A stretch of 64,000 nucleotides of DNA, taken from assembly GCA_016712375.1 (NCBI GenBank), contig JADJRE010000007.1, positions 1-64,000 on the forward strand. Reading direction: 5' to 3'. Below, piece after piece: positions 38,731 to 47,407 of the stretch (the stretch's first letter is position 1; every line of letters begins with the position of its first letter). Below the pieces are notes generated by a model that had not been told where the DNA came from, made no database searches, and saw only the letters and a list, made by a program, of their open reading frames with translations. The translations under genes and the position numbers were made by a program. Origin of the DNA: Rhodospirillales bacterium (lineage in GTDB: Bacteria; Pseudomonadota; Alphaproteobacteria; Rhodospirillales; Defluviicoccaceae).

Positions 38731-39827
38731 TCAGGCGGCGAAGCGCTCCGCGTCCGCCTGCTTCAACTCGAGACCCAGGCCCGGGCGTGAGGATCGGGCG
38801 TCAGCACGCCGCCCTCGGGCGTGAGGGCGCCGTCGAACAGCAGCGGCTCGAGGCGGGCATGGTCGTGGAAGTACTCGACGTTGCGCACCCGCGGGCAGAC
38901 GCAGCCGAGATGACCGTGCAGCGTGGGCGCGGTGTGCGCCGACAGCGGCATGCCCCAGCTCCCGGCGAGCGCGTCCGCGATCAGGAAACCGGTAACGCCG
39001 CCGCAGCGCGTCGCGTCCGCCTGCAATACGTCCACGGCACCGGCCTGCAGCATCCGGCGGAAGTAGATGGGGTCGTAGCCGTACTCGCCGGCAGCGATCT
39101 CCATTCCCGGCGGCGCCCGCTCTACCATCAGCCGCAGGCCCTCCAGATCGTCGGAAGAGACCGGCTCCTCGAGCCAGGAGACGTCGTCTTCGGCAAACTT
39201 CTCGGCCAGCCGGAGCGCCTGCTTACGGTCGTAGGCGCCGTTTGCATCCACGAACAGGCCGACGCGCGGACCGATCGCCTGGCGCGCCAGATGCACTCGC
39301 TCGGGGTCACGGGCGGGCTCGCGGCCAACCTTCATCTTTACGTCCGGGATCCCGGCCTCGGCCCAGCCGCCCAGTTGTTCGCTGAGCTGCTCGTCGGTGT
39401 ACGAGGTGAATCCGCCGCTGCCGTAGACCGGAATCCCCGAACGCACTACCCCAATCAGCCGCGTCAGCGGCTGGCCCAGCAGCTTCGCCTTCAGGTCCCA
39501 CGATGCCACGTCGACCGCGGATATGGCGGCCGACGCGAGGCCCGGACGCCCCATGTTCCGCACCGCGCGCACCATCGCGTCCCACGCCGCACGGATGGCG
39601 AAAGCATCGTGCCCCACTACCACCTCCCGCAGCTTCTGCTCGATCAGCGGGACGGCGGCATTCTCGACGTAGGAATAGCCGGTGCCGAGCTGCCCGCCGG
39701 CGGAGACGCGCGCCAGCACCAGGGTCGTAGAGTTCCACTCGATCGTCCCGTCGGATTCCGGCGCATCGGTCGGGACCGTGAACGCGCGCGTGTCGATGGA
39801 CGCGATCGGCACTTCAGGCGGGGGCAT
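38731..39827 (-). CDS. Enolase-superfamily enzyme, mandelate racemase/muconate lactonizing type (frameshift near 38787)
   Basis: About 364 residues from ATG 39827, behind AAAGGGGG. Active-site landmarks are PDVKMKVGREPARDPERV (KxK base), LFVDANGAYDRKQAL (first metal Asp), SWLEEPVSSDD (Glu), IAAGEYGYDP (Glu), TRCGGVTG and SAHTAPTLHGHLG (His). At about 38784-38790 one base appears lost; in the restored frame the tail reads RPGLGLELKQADAERF and ends at 38731. Enzymes of this type dehydrate or epimerise acid sugars or open lactones; the substrate is unknown. It overlaps the SDR gene end by 14 bases. Confidence 0.85.
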
Positions 39828-40923
39828 GGCGCCCCCTTTCCGGCAGCCGCCGCGGCTGATCGCCACCAATGCCGAGCCCAGCCATCGGCTCGCTGCCGTT
39901 GCCGGCCGCCCGTCCGCGCGCCGCCACCGCGATGCCGGCGCCTGCCGCAGCCGCCAGCACTAGGCCGGCGCCGATTGCGGCCCGGCGCACGTTAGTGGGG
40001 TCGAACAGCATCGGTGCCGGCCGCGCCTCGGCGCCGAACCGGCCGCGCGCGTGGTGCATCGAGGCAGGCGCCGGCGATTGCAGGTTGTCGATCCGGCCCG
40101 GCGAAACGTCATGCGGCCCCTGCTGCCCGGAGACCACATGATCGGCGAGATAACGGTCGAGGAACTGCGGCGCCAGCTGGGCGCCGAGGATAGTCTTTAT
40201 CGTCGGGAAGCCAAGCCAGTACTCGCGCCGCGGATCGTTGGCGGCCGAGACCAGTGCGTCCGCCACGTCCTCCGGCTGGAACACCGGGGCGACCGGGCGC
40301 GGCTCTCCCCTGACGTGCGCGCGCGCCCAGTCGAACTGCGGCGTATTCACCGCCGGCAGCTCAACGATGCAGACGCGAATGGCGCTGTGGTCGTGCAGCA
40401 GCTCGGAGCGCAGCGAGGCTAGGAAACCGCGGATCGCGTGCTTCGCCCCGCAATAGGCCGCCTGCAGCGGAATACCGCGATAGGCGAGGGCCGAGCCCAC
40501 CTGCAGGATGGTGCCCCGGTTGCGCGGGCGCATGTGCGCCAGTGCGGCGAGCACCCCGTGAACCGAGCCCAAATACGTCACCTCGGTCACTCGCCGGATT
40601 TCCTCCGCGCTCAGCGCGTGCACCGGCCCGAACACGGTGAGCATGGCATTGTTGATCCACAGATCGATCGCGCCCAGCTCGCGCTCGACCCGCTCCGAGG
40701 CGGCGAGCACGACGCCCGCGTCGGCGACGTCGAGCGGCAGGGCAAGACCCACGCCGCCGCGCCGACGCACCTCGGCCGCAGTTTGCAGCAGCGCTTCGCC
40801 CTCGCGGCCGATCACGCCGATTCTCGCTTCCTCGGCGGCAAACGCCGCGGCGGTTGCTCGACCGACGCCGGCAGAGGCTCCTGTGATCACGATCGTGCGA
40901 GGAGCATTCATCGTCGCGTCCAT
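39814..40923 (-). CDS. SDR family oxidoreductase with C-terminal membrane tail
   Basis: A 369-residue short-chain dehydrogenase. VITGASAGVGRATAAAFA (TGxxxGxG), LWINNAMLTVFGPV (NNA), and the catalytic VGSALAYRGIPLQAAYCGAK (Ser, YxxxK) are intact. The usual 250-residue core is followed by a C-terminal extension with a probable helix (about 325-347, AIGAGLVLAAAAGAGIAVAA), so it may be membrane-tethered, as in the SDR branch with this extended C-terminus. ATG 40923 follows AGAGGTG; ATG 40911 is also possible. It overlaps the enolase-superfamily gene and is divergent from the CDF transporter. The substrate is unknown. Confidence 0.9.
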   Translation of the reverse strand: MDATMNAPRTIVITGASAGVGRATAAAFAAEEARIGVIGREGEALLQTAAEVRRRGGVGLALPLDVADAGVVLAASERVERELGAIDLWINNAMLTVFGPVHALSAEEIRRVTEVTYLGSVHGVLAALAHMRPRNRGTILQVGSALAYRGIPLQAAYCGAKHAIRGFLASLRSELLHDHSAIRVCIVELPAVNTPQFDWARAHVRGEPRPVAPVFQPEDVADALVSAANDPRREYWLGFPTIKTILGAQLAPQFLDRYLADHVVSGQQGPHDVSPGRIDNLQSPAPASMHHARGRFGAEARPAPMLFDPTNVRRAAIGAGLVLAAAAGAGIAVAARGRAAGNGSEPMAGLGIGGDQPRRLPERGRHAPA

Positions 40924-41071
40924 GGCCGCACCTCTTCCAGTCGTTACCAACAGAACGGAAGCACACGACGCATGTTCCGAACTCGAGGCCAGACCACCGG
41001 GACGTGAACGGCGGGAACCACCCCCCGTCGCCCGGGTTGCCCCTCCGTCAGATGCGGAGGCAACGGCGGCA

Positions 41072-42037
41072 ATGGCAGGCGAATCGCGGACAGCAGTGAT
41101 TGCGGCCCTTGCCGGCAACCTGGCGATTGCTGTCAGCAAGTTCGTGGCCGCCGGCATCACCGGCAGCTCGGCCATGCTCTCGGAAGGCATTCACTCCGTC
41201 GTCGATACCGGCAACCAGGGCCTGCTGCTGTACGGCCTGCACGCGAGCCGGAAGCCACCGGACGCCTCGCACCCGTTCGGCTATGGCAAGGAGCTGTACT
41301 TCTGGAGCCTGATCACCGCGGTGATGATCTTCGCCGTCGGCGGCGGGATGTCGTTCTACGAGGGCATCCGCCACCTCATCAGCCCCAGCCCGATCACCGA
41401 TGCCACCTGGAACTACGTCGTCATCGGCATCGCCATCGTCTTCGAAAGCTTGAGCTGGTCGGTCGCCTTCCGCGAGTTCCGCGATAGCATGCGCGATCGC
41501 GGCTTTCTGCAAACGGTCCACGCCAGCAAGGACCCGTCGCTGTTCACCGTGCTGCTGGAGGATTCGGCGGCGATCATCGGCCTGCTGCTGGCGCTCGCAG
41601 GCGTGGGCCTCGGCCACTGGCTCGCCAATCCGTACCTGGACGGCGCGGCATCGGTCGCCATCGGCGTGCTGCTCGCCGGCGTCGCCGTCTTCCTCGCCTA
41701 CGAGAGCAAGGGTCTGCTGGTCGGTGAGGCGGTGCAGCCGGAGAAGCTCGCTGAAATCCGCACGCTGATCGAGGCGGACCCGGCGGTCGCACAAGCCGTC
41801 AGGGTGCTGACCATGCACTTCGGCCCGCAGGAAGTCCTGCTCAACCTGGACATCCGCTTCAGGGACGAGCTGTCCGTCGCCGAGATCAGCGATGCGGTGG
41901 ACCGCATCGAGCGCACCGTCCGCGACCAGCACCCGGACGTGAAGCGAATCTTCATCGAGATGGACTCGCTGCGCTCAAAGCGGCATCGGGCGCACGTCGA
42001 TTTCCAGAGCCAGCTCGACCCCACATCCGAGGTCTGA
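41072..42037 (+). CDS. Cation diffusion facilitator family transporter
   Basis: A 321-residue CDF protein with about six helices and a cytoplasmic C-terminal domain. Features are LAIAVSKFVAAGITGSSAML, SEGIHSVVDTGNQGLLLYG (HxxxD metal site), SHPFGYGKELYFWSLI, and LLEDSAAIIGLLLALAGVGL (second D in place of an HxxxD). It exports divalent metals such as zinc, manganese or iron by proton antiport; the DxxxD-like second half-site suggests a non-zinc preference, though this is inference. The C-terminal domain has VLTMHFGPQEVLLNLDIRF. Divergent from the SDR gene; GGAGG lies 14 bases before ATG 41072. Confidence 0.9.
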   Translation: MAGESRTAVIAALAGNLAIAVSKFVAAGITGSSAMLSEGIHSVVDTGNQGLLLYGLHASRKPPDASHPFGYGKELYFWSLITAVMIFAVGGGMSFYEGIRHLISPSPITDATWNYVVIGIAIVFESLSWSVAFREFRDSMRDRGFLQTVHASKDPSLFTVLLEDSAAIIGLLLALAGVGLGHWLANPYLDGAASVAIGVLLAGVAVFLAYESKGLLVGEAVQPEKLAEIRTLIEADPAVAQAVRVLTMHFGPQEVLLNLDIRFRDELSVAEISDAVDRIERTVRDQHPDVKRIFIEMDSLRSKRHRAHVDFQSQLDPTSEV

Positions 42038-42059
42038 CGTTACCGGCCGTTGCCCACGG

Positions 42060-42092
42060 CGCCGTCATTGCGAGCCGAAGGCCAATCAGGAC
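42060..42092. repeat. REP-like intergenic sequence
   Basis: CGTCATTGCGAGCCGAAGG followed by CCAATCAGG resembles a short palindromic sequence scattered between genes of many bacteria (GTCATTGCGAGC ... GCAATC). It lies between two convergent genes, the usual setting. Only one copy is in the window, so repetition cannot be shown here. Confidence 0.35.
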
Positions 42093-42151
42093 CGAGCCAC
42101 GGTGGCGTGATGTCCGGCGGTGATCGTTGCGTTCGCGGGCGGTGACGGTGG

Positions 42152-43801
42152 TCAGAGTTCGCCGCGGGCCGCCAGCGCCTTGATGCGGTCGCCCGTACGG
42201 CAGGCGATCGCCTGGATGGTCAGCGACGGGTTGACGCCGCCGACGGTAGGGAACACCGAGCCGTCGCAGATCCACAGGTTGGGGATGTCCCAGCTCCGAC
42301 AGTCGGCGTCGACGACGCTGCTGCGCGGGTCGTCGCCCATCCGCGCGGTGCCGTTGAGGTGGCAGGTGTCGTTGCGCTGCTCCCAGAGCTCGCGCGCGCC
42401 GACCGCCTGCATCGCCTGGGTCATGGACCGCAGCGCGTGGTCGATCAGCCGGTGGTCGTTGTCGCACCAGGAGTAGGTGACGCGCGCGATGGGCAGGCCG
42501 TACTGGTCCGTTTCGTCGGCGAGGGTCACCCGGTTGCGTTCCTGCGGCAGCATCTCGCCCACGATCTTCAGGCCGACCTGGTGGTTGTACTTCTGCATCT
42601 CCTGGATCAGGGCCTCCCCCCACAGGTCGCGGTCGATCGCCTGGGTCGAAGCCCACAGCGCCGGCAGCGGTCCCTGGCTCATGATGGCGTAGCCGCCGAA
42701 GAAGTCCTTGCCGTCGTCCTCGTAGTTCCAGTGCTCGGTGAGCGCCAGGGACGGCGGCCCCTTGTACCAGCGGATCTCCTCGTCCATCGTCCCCCAGACC
42801 GCCTGGTTGGCCTGTACCATCAGGTTTTTCCCGACCAGCCCGGAGCTGTTGGCGAGCCCGTCCGGCCAGCGGTCGGTCGCCGAATTGAGCAGCAGGCGCG
42901 GCGTCTCGATGGCGTACCCGGCCACCACCACGTTGCGCGCGCGCTGGAACCGCCAGCGCCCCTCCCGCTGGTAGCGAACGCCGGTGACGCGGCCGCCGTC
43001 CCGATCCGTCTCGACCCGGCCCACCATGGCCAGGTCGCGGATCTCGGCACCGGCCCGGATGGCGCGGGGAATCCAGGTGATCAGCGCGCTCTGCTTGGCG
43101 TTGGTGGAGCAGCCGATGGTACAGAAGCCGCGGTAGACGCACGGCGGGGAGTTGCCGCGCGGCGCCGACAGGGTTGCCAGCGGCGTCGGCACCCAGTCGA
43201 TGCCCAGCGCCTCGGCTCCCTTGGCCAGCACCAGCCCCGCCGCGTTCACCTCGTGCGGACGATACGGATAGCGCGGCCGCTTCGGGCCCCACGGATAGGT
43301 GACCGGCCCCGCGATCTTCAGCGCCTGCTCCACCTCCCGGTAGTAGTGCCACATCTCCCGCCAGTCGAGCGGCCAGTCGGCGCCGTAGCCCAGCAGGCTG
43401 CGCGCCTTGAACCACTCAGGGCGGAAGCGCAGCGAGACCATGGCGAAGTGAACGGTGCTGCCGCCCACCGACTTGCCGCTGTTGTTGCTGCCGAGCTGCA
43501 GCGGGTTCTCGCCATCGCAAATCCGTTCGTCGGTCCAGTAGAGCTTGTTCTGCTCCACCTCGTCGGACGCGAAGTCCTCCAGCGGCCGCCAGTACGGTCC
43601 GGCATCGAGCGCCACCACCGAAAACCCGGCTTCCGCCAGCCTGCACGCCAGCGTGCCGCCGCCGGCGCCGGTGCCGACGAGGACGAAGTCCACCTCGTCC
43701 GTCTCCCGATACTCCCGCATCGGGATCCAGCCGCCCTCGTGGAAGACATCGGGCGCTCGGCCGTCCTTCGCCCGCGGGGTCTGCTGCGGATCATCCGACA
43801 C
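42152..43801 (-). CDS. GMC family oxidoreductase (FAD dehydrogenase)
   Basis: A 549-residue flavoprotein with the N-terminal Rossmann motif FVLVGTGAGGGTLACRLAEA, GKSVGGSTVHFAMVSLR, and the C-terminal active-site segments NDTCHLNGTARMGDDP (His) and FPTVGGVNPSLTIQAIACR (Asn). It lacks a signal peptide and would be exported bound to its partner, as in membrane sugar and alcohol dehydrogenases. GTG 43801 overlaps the end of the subunit-3 gene by 11 bases. It would oxidise an alcohol, sugar or polyol and pass electrons to the respiratory chain. The substrate is unknown. Confidence 0.93.
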   Translation of the reverse strand: MSDDPQQTPRAKDGRAPDVFHEGGWIPMREYRETDEVDFVLVGTGAGGGTLACRLAEAGFSVVALDAGPYWRPLEDFASDEVEQNKLYWTDERICDGENPLQLGSNNSGKSVGGSTVHFAMVSLRFRPEWFKARSLLGYGADWPLDWREMWHYYREVEQALKIAGPVTYPWGPKRPRYPYRPHEVNAAGLVLAKGAEALGIDWVPTPLATLSAPRGNSPPCVYRGFCTIGCSTNAKQSALITWIPRAIRAGAEIRDLAMVGRVETDRDGGRVTGVRYQREGRWRFQRARNVVVAGYAIETPRLLLNSATDRWPDGLANSSGLVGKNLMVQANQAVWGTMDEEIRWYKGPPSLALTEHWNYEDDGKDFFGGYAIMSQGPLPALWASTQAIDRDLWGEALIQEMQKYNHQVGLKIVGEMLPQERNRVTLADETDQYGLPIARVTYSWCDNDHRLIDHALRSMTQAMQAVGARELWEQRNDTCHLNGTARMGDDPRSSVVDADCRSWDIPNLWICDGSVFPTVGGVNPSLTIQAIACRTGDRIKALAARGEL

Positions 43802-44444
43802 GCTGGTTCCTCCTCCGCACCTCCGCCTCGTCGCCGCCCTTCGCCTCCACCGCCTCCCAGCGATCCCGCCGGTCGAAGTCCATGCGGACGTAGCCGCGCG
43901 GGCTCGCCGGCCCGCCAAAGCCGATCTCGCTCCAGGCGGTCGGGTGCGAGTAGTAGGCGTGGACGATGTCCCGCAGCAGCCGCGCGTCGAAGAACACGTC
44001 GGACGGCATGCCCTCCCAGGCCGGATGGCGCAGGTCGCCCTGCTTCGCCGCGCGGAGCAGCGCGTCCTGCGCGTCTCCGTCGAGCGCGACGAAGCCGGTC
44101 CCGTGCGCCACGCGCGCTTCCGCGTCGATCGCGCGCAATCCCCGCTGCCAGGCCTCGCGCAGGCGAGGCAGCTTCGCGTTGCGATAGCCGTCGCCGTCGT
44201 CGCGGCACAGCTTGTCGTCGACCAGCGCTGCCACCGGTATGGCCGGCCGGTCCGGAGGCTGCGGGACAACCCGCTCGCAGATCGCCTGCAGCGTCGCCCA
44301 ATCCGTCTCGCTGAGGAACCGGGGGCGGTCGGAAATGGCGAGGCGGGCGTCGATCACCCGCCGCGTGACGTCGTTCCACGACGGCGTGTCGCGCTTGCGG
44401 AGCACGTCATAGCCCGGATAGCGGTCCAGCCTGCCTTCAGGCAT
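43791..44444 (-). CDS. Gluconate 2-dehydrogenase subunit 3 family protein
   Basis: A 217-residue partner subunit for a GMC dehydrogenase. The family core reads FLSETDWATLQAICERVVPQ, PVAALVDDKL, FVALDGDAQDALLRAAKQGD, FFDARLLRDIVHAYYSHPTAWSEIGFGGPA (split over its conserved HAYYSHP site) and GYVRMDFDRRDRW. No clear twin-Arg signal is visible at the N-terminus, unlike many members, so export may depend on another route. It overlaps the upstream membrane-protein gene by eight bases and the GMC gene by 11 bases, so the three are almost certainly co-translated. Confidence 0.9.
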   Translation of the reverse strand: MPEGRLDRYPGYDVLRKRDTPSWNDVTRRVIDARLAISDRPRFLSETDWATLQAICERVVPQPPDRPAIPVAALVDDKLCRDDGDGYRNAKLPRLREAWQRGLRAIDAEARVAHGTGFVALDGDAQDALLRAAKQGDLRHPAWEGMPSDVFFDARLLRDIVHAYYSHPTAWSEIGFGGPASPRGYVRMDFDRRDRWEAVEAKGGDEAEVRRRNQRVG

Positions 44445-45534
44445 CGGGATGATCCTCCATCAGGCCGAGAGCGGCGAGGCCGGCCAGCGCCAGGCCGGTG
44501 AAGCTGGGCGGTGCCGGCAGCGGTGGGCCGCTCAGAATGTTCTGGCTCCAGTTCCGCCAGCCGCCCATCTGGCGCGAGATGCCGTAGGCGTGGAAGCCCG
44601 TCCCAGCGAACCCGAGGAGGGCGGTGGCCCGCAGCGCGCGCCGGGTCAGCCACCGGTCCATGCCCTTGGCGCGGACGGCGGCGTTGGCGAGCAGAATGGC
44701 GCTCGCCGGCGGCAGGATCACCGGCGCGAACATCGCGGGGTTCTGGAACGCGCCGCGGAAGTGCAGCAGCCAGACCTCGCCGGTGACCGCCAGCAGGCCG
44801 CCGCTGGTCAGCCCGGCCAGCATCCGGCCCGCCGGCAGGCCGAACAGGTCGGCGCCCGGGCCTGCCGGGATGCCGCGCACCCACTCGCCGGCGTAGCCGA
44901 GCAGGCCGGCGAGCGCAATCGCACCCGGCGCCCCCAGCGGCGCGCCGTAGAACAGGTTGAGCCAAGAGAAGCCGCCGGGGCGCTTGCGGATGTTGTAGAC
45001 ATGCAGGGCGGTGCCGCCGAGACCAGTGAGCCCGGCCAGCGCGTAGACCACGTGCCGCAGGCGGTGGACGATCGGTCGCGCGTCGGCAAGACCGTGCGCG
45101 CTGATCGCCAGCGTCAGCGCCGAGACGACCGGGGCGACGAACATCGCGCGGTTCTTGAACGCCCCTCGGTAGTGCTCCAGCCCGCTGTCCGCCAGCACCG
45201 AGAACGCCAGGATGCCGGCGGCGCGGTTAAGCCGACGCGCCGCAGCCACCGTGGGCCGCCGCTCTTCGTCCGGCGCGTCCTCGGCCTCGGGCCGTGCCCC
45301 GGAGGAGGACAGGCGCTTGCCAGCCATAGCGGTCGAGGGTGAGCTCCGTTGCAGGGCGCGGCCGACGATCGCCAGCAGGCCGAGAGCGGCGATGCCCAGC
45401 CCCGCGACCGCGATCGCGCTGCGCCGGGCGTCGCGGCTGCGGTCGCTGTCGATGCGCGCCGGCCGCTCCGGCAGCGGCAGGCCGGCCGCACCAGAGCCAG
45501 GGCCCACCCGCTCGCCGTTCGGCGCGGAATCCAC
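44437..45534 (-). CDS. Internally duplicated membrane protein with four conserved His, GMC-dehydrogenase partner (unrecognised family)
   Basis: A 365-residue membrane protein from GTG 45534, five bases after GGGGAGG. A helix near residue 45 and a Pro/Arg-rich linker precede two copies of one unit. Copy 1 has LEHYRGAFKNRAMFVAP (His121) and TALHVYNIRKRPGGF (His178); copy 2 has LLHFRGAFQNPAMFAPV (His258) and TGFHAYGISRQMGGW (His315). The His-to-His distance is 57 residues in both, and the copies are offset by 137. I know no named family for it. Membrane His pairs suggest haem b or quinone sites, which is inference. It sits between the TPP enzyme gene (18-base gap) and subunit 3 (eight-base overlap). 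Confidence 0.78.
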   Translation of the reverse strand: MDSAPNGERVGPGSGAAGLPLPERPARIDSDRSRDARRSAIAVAGLGIAALGLLAIVGRALQRSSPSTAMAGKRLSSSGARPEAEDAPDEERRPTVAAARRLNRAAGILAFSVLADSGLEHYRGAFKNRAMFVAPVVSALTLAISAHGLADARPIVHRLRHVVYALAGLTGLGGTALHVYNIRKRPGGFSWLNLFYGAPLGAPGAIALAGLLGYAGEWVRGIPAGPGADLFGLPAGRMLAGLTSGGLLAVTGEVWLLHFRGAFQNPAMFAPVILPPASAILLANAAVRAKGMDRWLTRRALRATALLGFAGTGFHAYGISRQMGGWRNWSQNILSGPPLPAPPSFTGLALAGLAALGLMEDHPDA

Positions 45535-45552
45535 CGTCGCCTCCCCACGCAC

Positions 45553-47343
45553 CTAGATGCGGGTGCCGGGCAGCAGCGAACTCACCACCTCCTTCGCCGT
45601 GCCGAGCAGCACGCTGCCTTCGTCCGGATCCCCCTTCAGCAGCATCGACACGAACTTCTGCGCCTGCTGCAGCGAAATGTGCGGCGGCAGCGGCGGGATA
45701 TTCGGATCGGTCTTGACCTCGAGCACCACAGGCCGCTCCGACGCCAGCGCTTCGTCCCAGGCCGCTCCCATCCGCTCGGGATCGTCCACGTAAATGCCCT
45801 TCAAGCCGATCAGTTCGCCGAACTTGTGGTAGGGCACGTTGGGCAGGTTCTGCGACGCCTCGAACTTCGGGTCGCCCTCCATCACCCTTTGTTCCCAGGT
45901 GACTTGGTTCAGGTCCTCGTTGTTGAAGACACAGACCACCAGGGTCGGGTTGGCCCAGGTTTGCCAGTACTTGGCGATGGTGATCAGCTCCGCCATGTTG
46001 TTCATCTGCATCGCCCCGTCGCCGACCAGCGCGATTACCGGCCGGTCGGGGTGGGCGTACTTCGCCGCAATCGCGTACGGTACCGCTGCGCCCATTGACG
46101 CGAGGCCGCCCGACAGCGAGCACATCATGCCCCGCCGGATCTTAAGGTCGCGTGCGTACCAGTTGGCGCAGGACCCCGAGTCGCTGGTGATGATCGCCCG
46201 GTCGGGCAGTCGCGGCGACAGCTCCCACGTCACCCGCTGCGGGTTCACCGGGTCCGCAGAGTGCAATGCCCGCCCCTCCAGCGTCTTCCACCAGTCGGCG
46301 ATGTTGCTTTCGATCTTCGAGCGCCAGGACCGGTCCTGCTTCTCCTGCAGCAGGGGCAGCAGGGCGCGCAGCGTCTCGGCACTGTCGCCCACCAGGTTGA
46401 CCTCCATCGGATAGCGGATGCTGAGCATCCCCGGGTCGATGTCGATCTGCACGCCGCGCGCTTGGCCTTCCTTCGGCAGGAATTCCGAGTAGGGGAAGCC
46501 GGAGCCCACCATCAGAAGCGTGTCGCAGTCCGTCATCATGTCCCAGCTGGGCTTAGTACCGAGCAGGCCGATGGAGCCCGTCACCCACGGCAGGTCGTCC
46601 GGCAGGGCGGCCTTGCCGAGCAGCGCCTTGGCAGCACCAGCCCCCAGGCGGTCGGCCACCGTGATCACCTCGTCGGTGGCGTGCAGGGCGCCCGCGCCGA
46701 CCAAGATCGCCACCTTGCGGCCGGCGTTGAGCACGTCGGCGGCGCGATGCAGGTCCTCGTCGTAGGGCACCACCCGGGGGGCGCGATAGCCGATGCCCGA
46801 GTGCACCGTGCCGTGCTTGCGCGGCGGCTCCTCGTAGGACATGTCCTGCAGGTCGTTGGGGAAGATCAGCGCGGTGACCCGGCGCTCGCCGACCGCGATG
46901 CGCACCGCCCGGTCCACGAGGTGGCGGACCTGCGCTGGCGTCATCGCCTGCTGCACGAAGGCGCCGGCGACGTCCTTGAACATACTGAGCAGATCCAGTT
47001 CCTGCTGGTAGTGGCCGCCGACGGCACTGCGCGCCTGCTGGCCCGCGATTGCCAGCACCGGCATGTGGTCGAGGCGCGCGTCGTAGAGGCCGGTGATCAG
47101 GTGCGAGGCGCCTGGGCCGGAGGTGGCGAGGCAGACGCCGAGCCGGCCGGTGAACTTGGCGTAGGCAGAGGCCATGAAGGCCGCCACCTCCTCGTGGCGC
47201 ACCTGGATCAGCTCGATCTTGTTGTCGAAGCGGCTGAGTGCGCCGAGCAGGCCGTTGATGCCGTCGCCCGGGTAGCCGAAGACGGTGCGCACACCCCAGT
47301 CGTACAGCCGCTGCCAGAAGAAATCGCCGACCGTGGTTGCCAT
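45553..47343 (-). CDS. Thiamine-pyrophosphate-requiring enzyme, pyruvate oxidase/acetolactate synthase-like
   Basis: A 596-residue TPP enzyme starting at ATG 47343 after AAGGAGT. It has the N-terminal Pyr domain with the catalytic Glu (QVRHEEVAAFMASAYAKFTG), a central FAD-type domain (GAGALHATDEVI), and a PP domain with ALVGDGAMQMNNMAELITIA (GDG...NN metal and TPP motif). It resembles pyruvate oxidase/PoxB and related acetolactate-synthase-like proteins, so it probably decarboxylates pyruvate or another 2-oxo acid. Whether it yields acetate with electrons to quinone or a different product is not visible. It precedes the duplicated membrane protein and GMC genes on the same strand. Confidence 0.9.
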   Translation of the reverse strand: MATTVGDFFWQRLYDWGVRTVFGYPGDGINGLLGALSRFDNKIELIQVRHEEVAAFMASAYAKFTGRLGVCLATSGPGASHLITGLYDARLDHMPVLAIAGQQARSAVGGHYQQELDLLSMFKDVAGAFVQQAMTPAQVRHLVDRAVRIAVGERRVTALIFPNDLQDMSYEEPPRKHGTVHSGIGYRAPRVVPYDEDLHRAADVLNAGRKVAILVGAGALHATDEVITVADRLGAGAAKALLGKAALPDDLPWVTGSIGLLGTKPSWDMMTDCDTLLMVGSGFPYSEFLPKEGQARGVQIDIDPGMLSIRYPMEVNLVGDSAETLRALLPLLQEKQDRSWRSKIESNIADWWKTLEGRALHSADPVNPQRVTWELSPRLPDRAIITSDSGSCANWYARDLKIRRGMMCSLSGGLASMGAAVPYAIAAKYAHPDRPVIALVGDGAMQMNNMAELITIAKYWQTWANPTLVVCVFNNEDLNQVTWEQRVMEGDPKFEASQNLPNVPYHKFGELIGLKGIYVDDPERMGAAWDEALASERPVVLEVKTDPNIPPLPPHISLQQAQKFVSMLLKGDPDEGSVLLGTAKEVVSSLLPGTRI

Positions 47344-47407
47344 GACAAAAACTCCTTGAGCAGGATCCGTTATGCTCAACGGGCGTGTGCCAACGCTGTT
47401 TCCCAAT

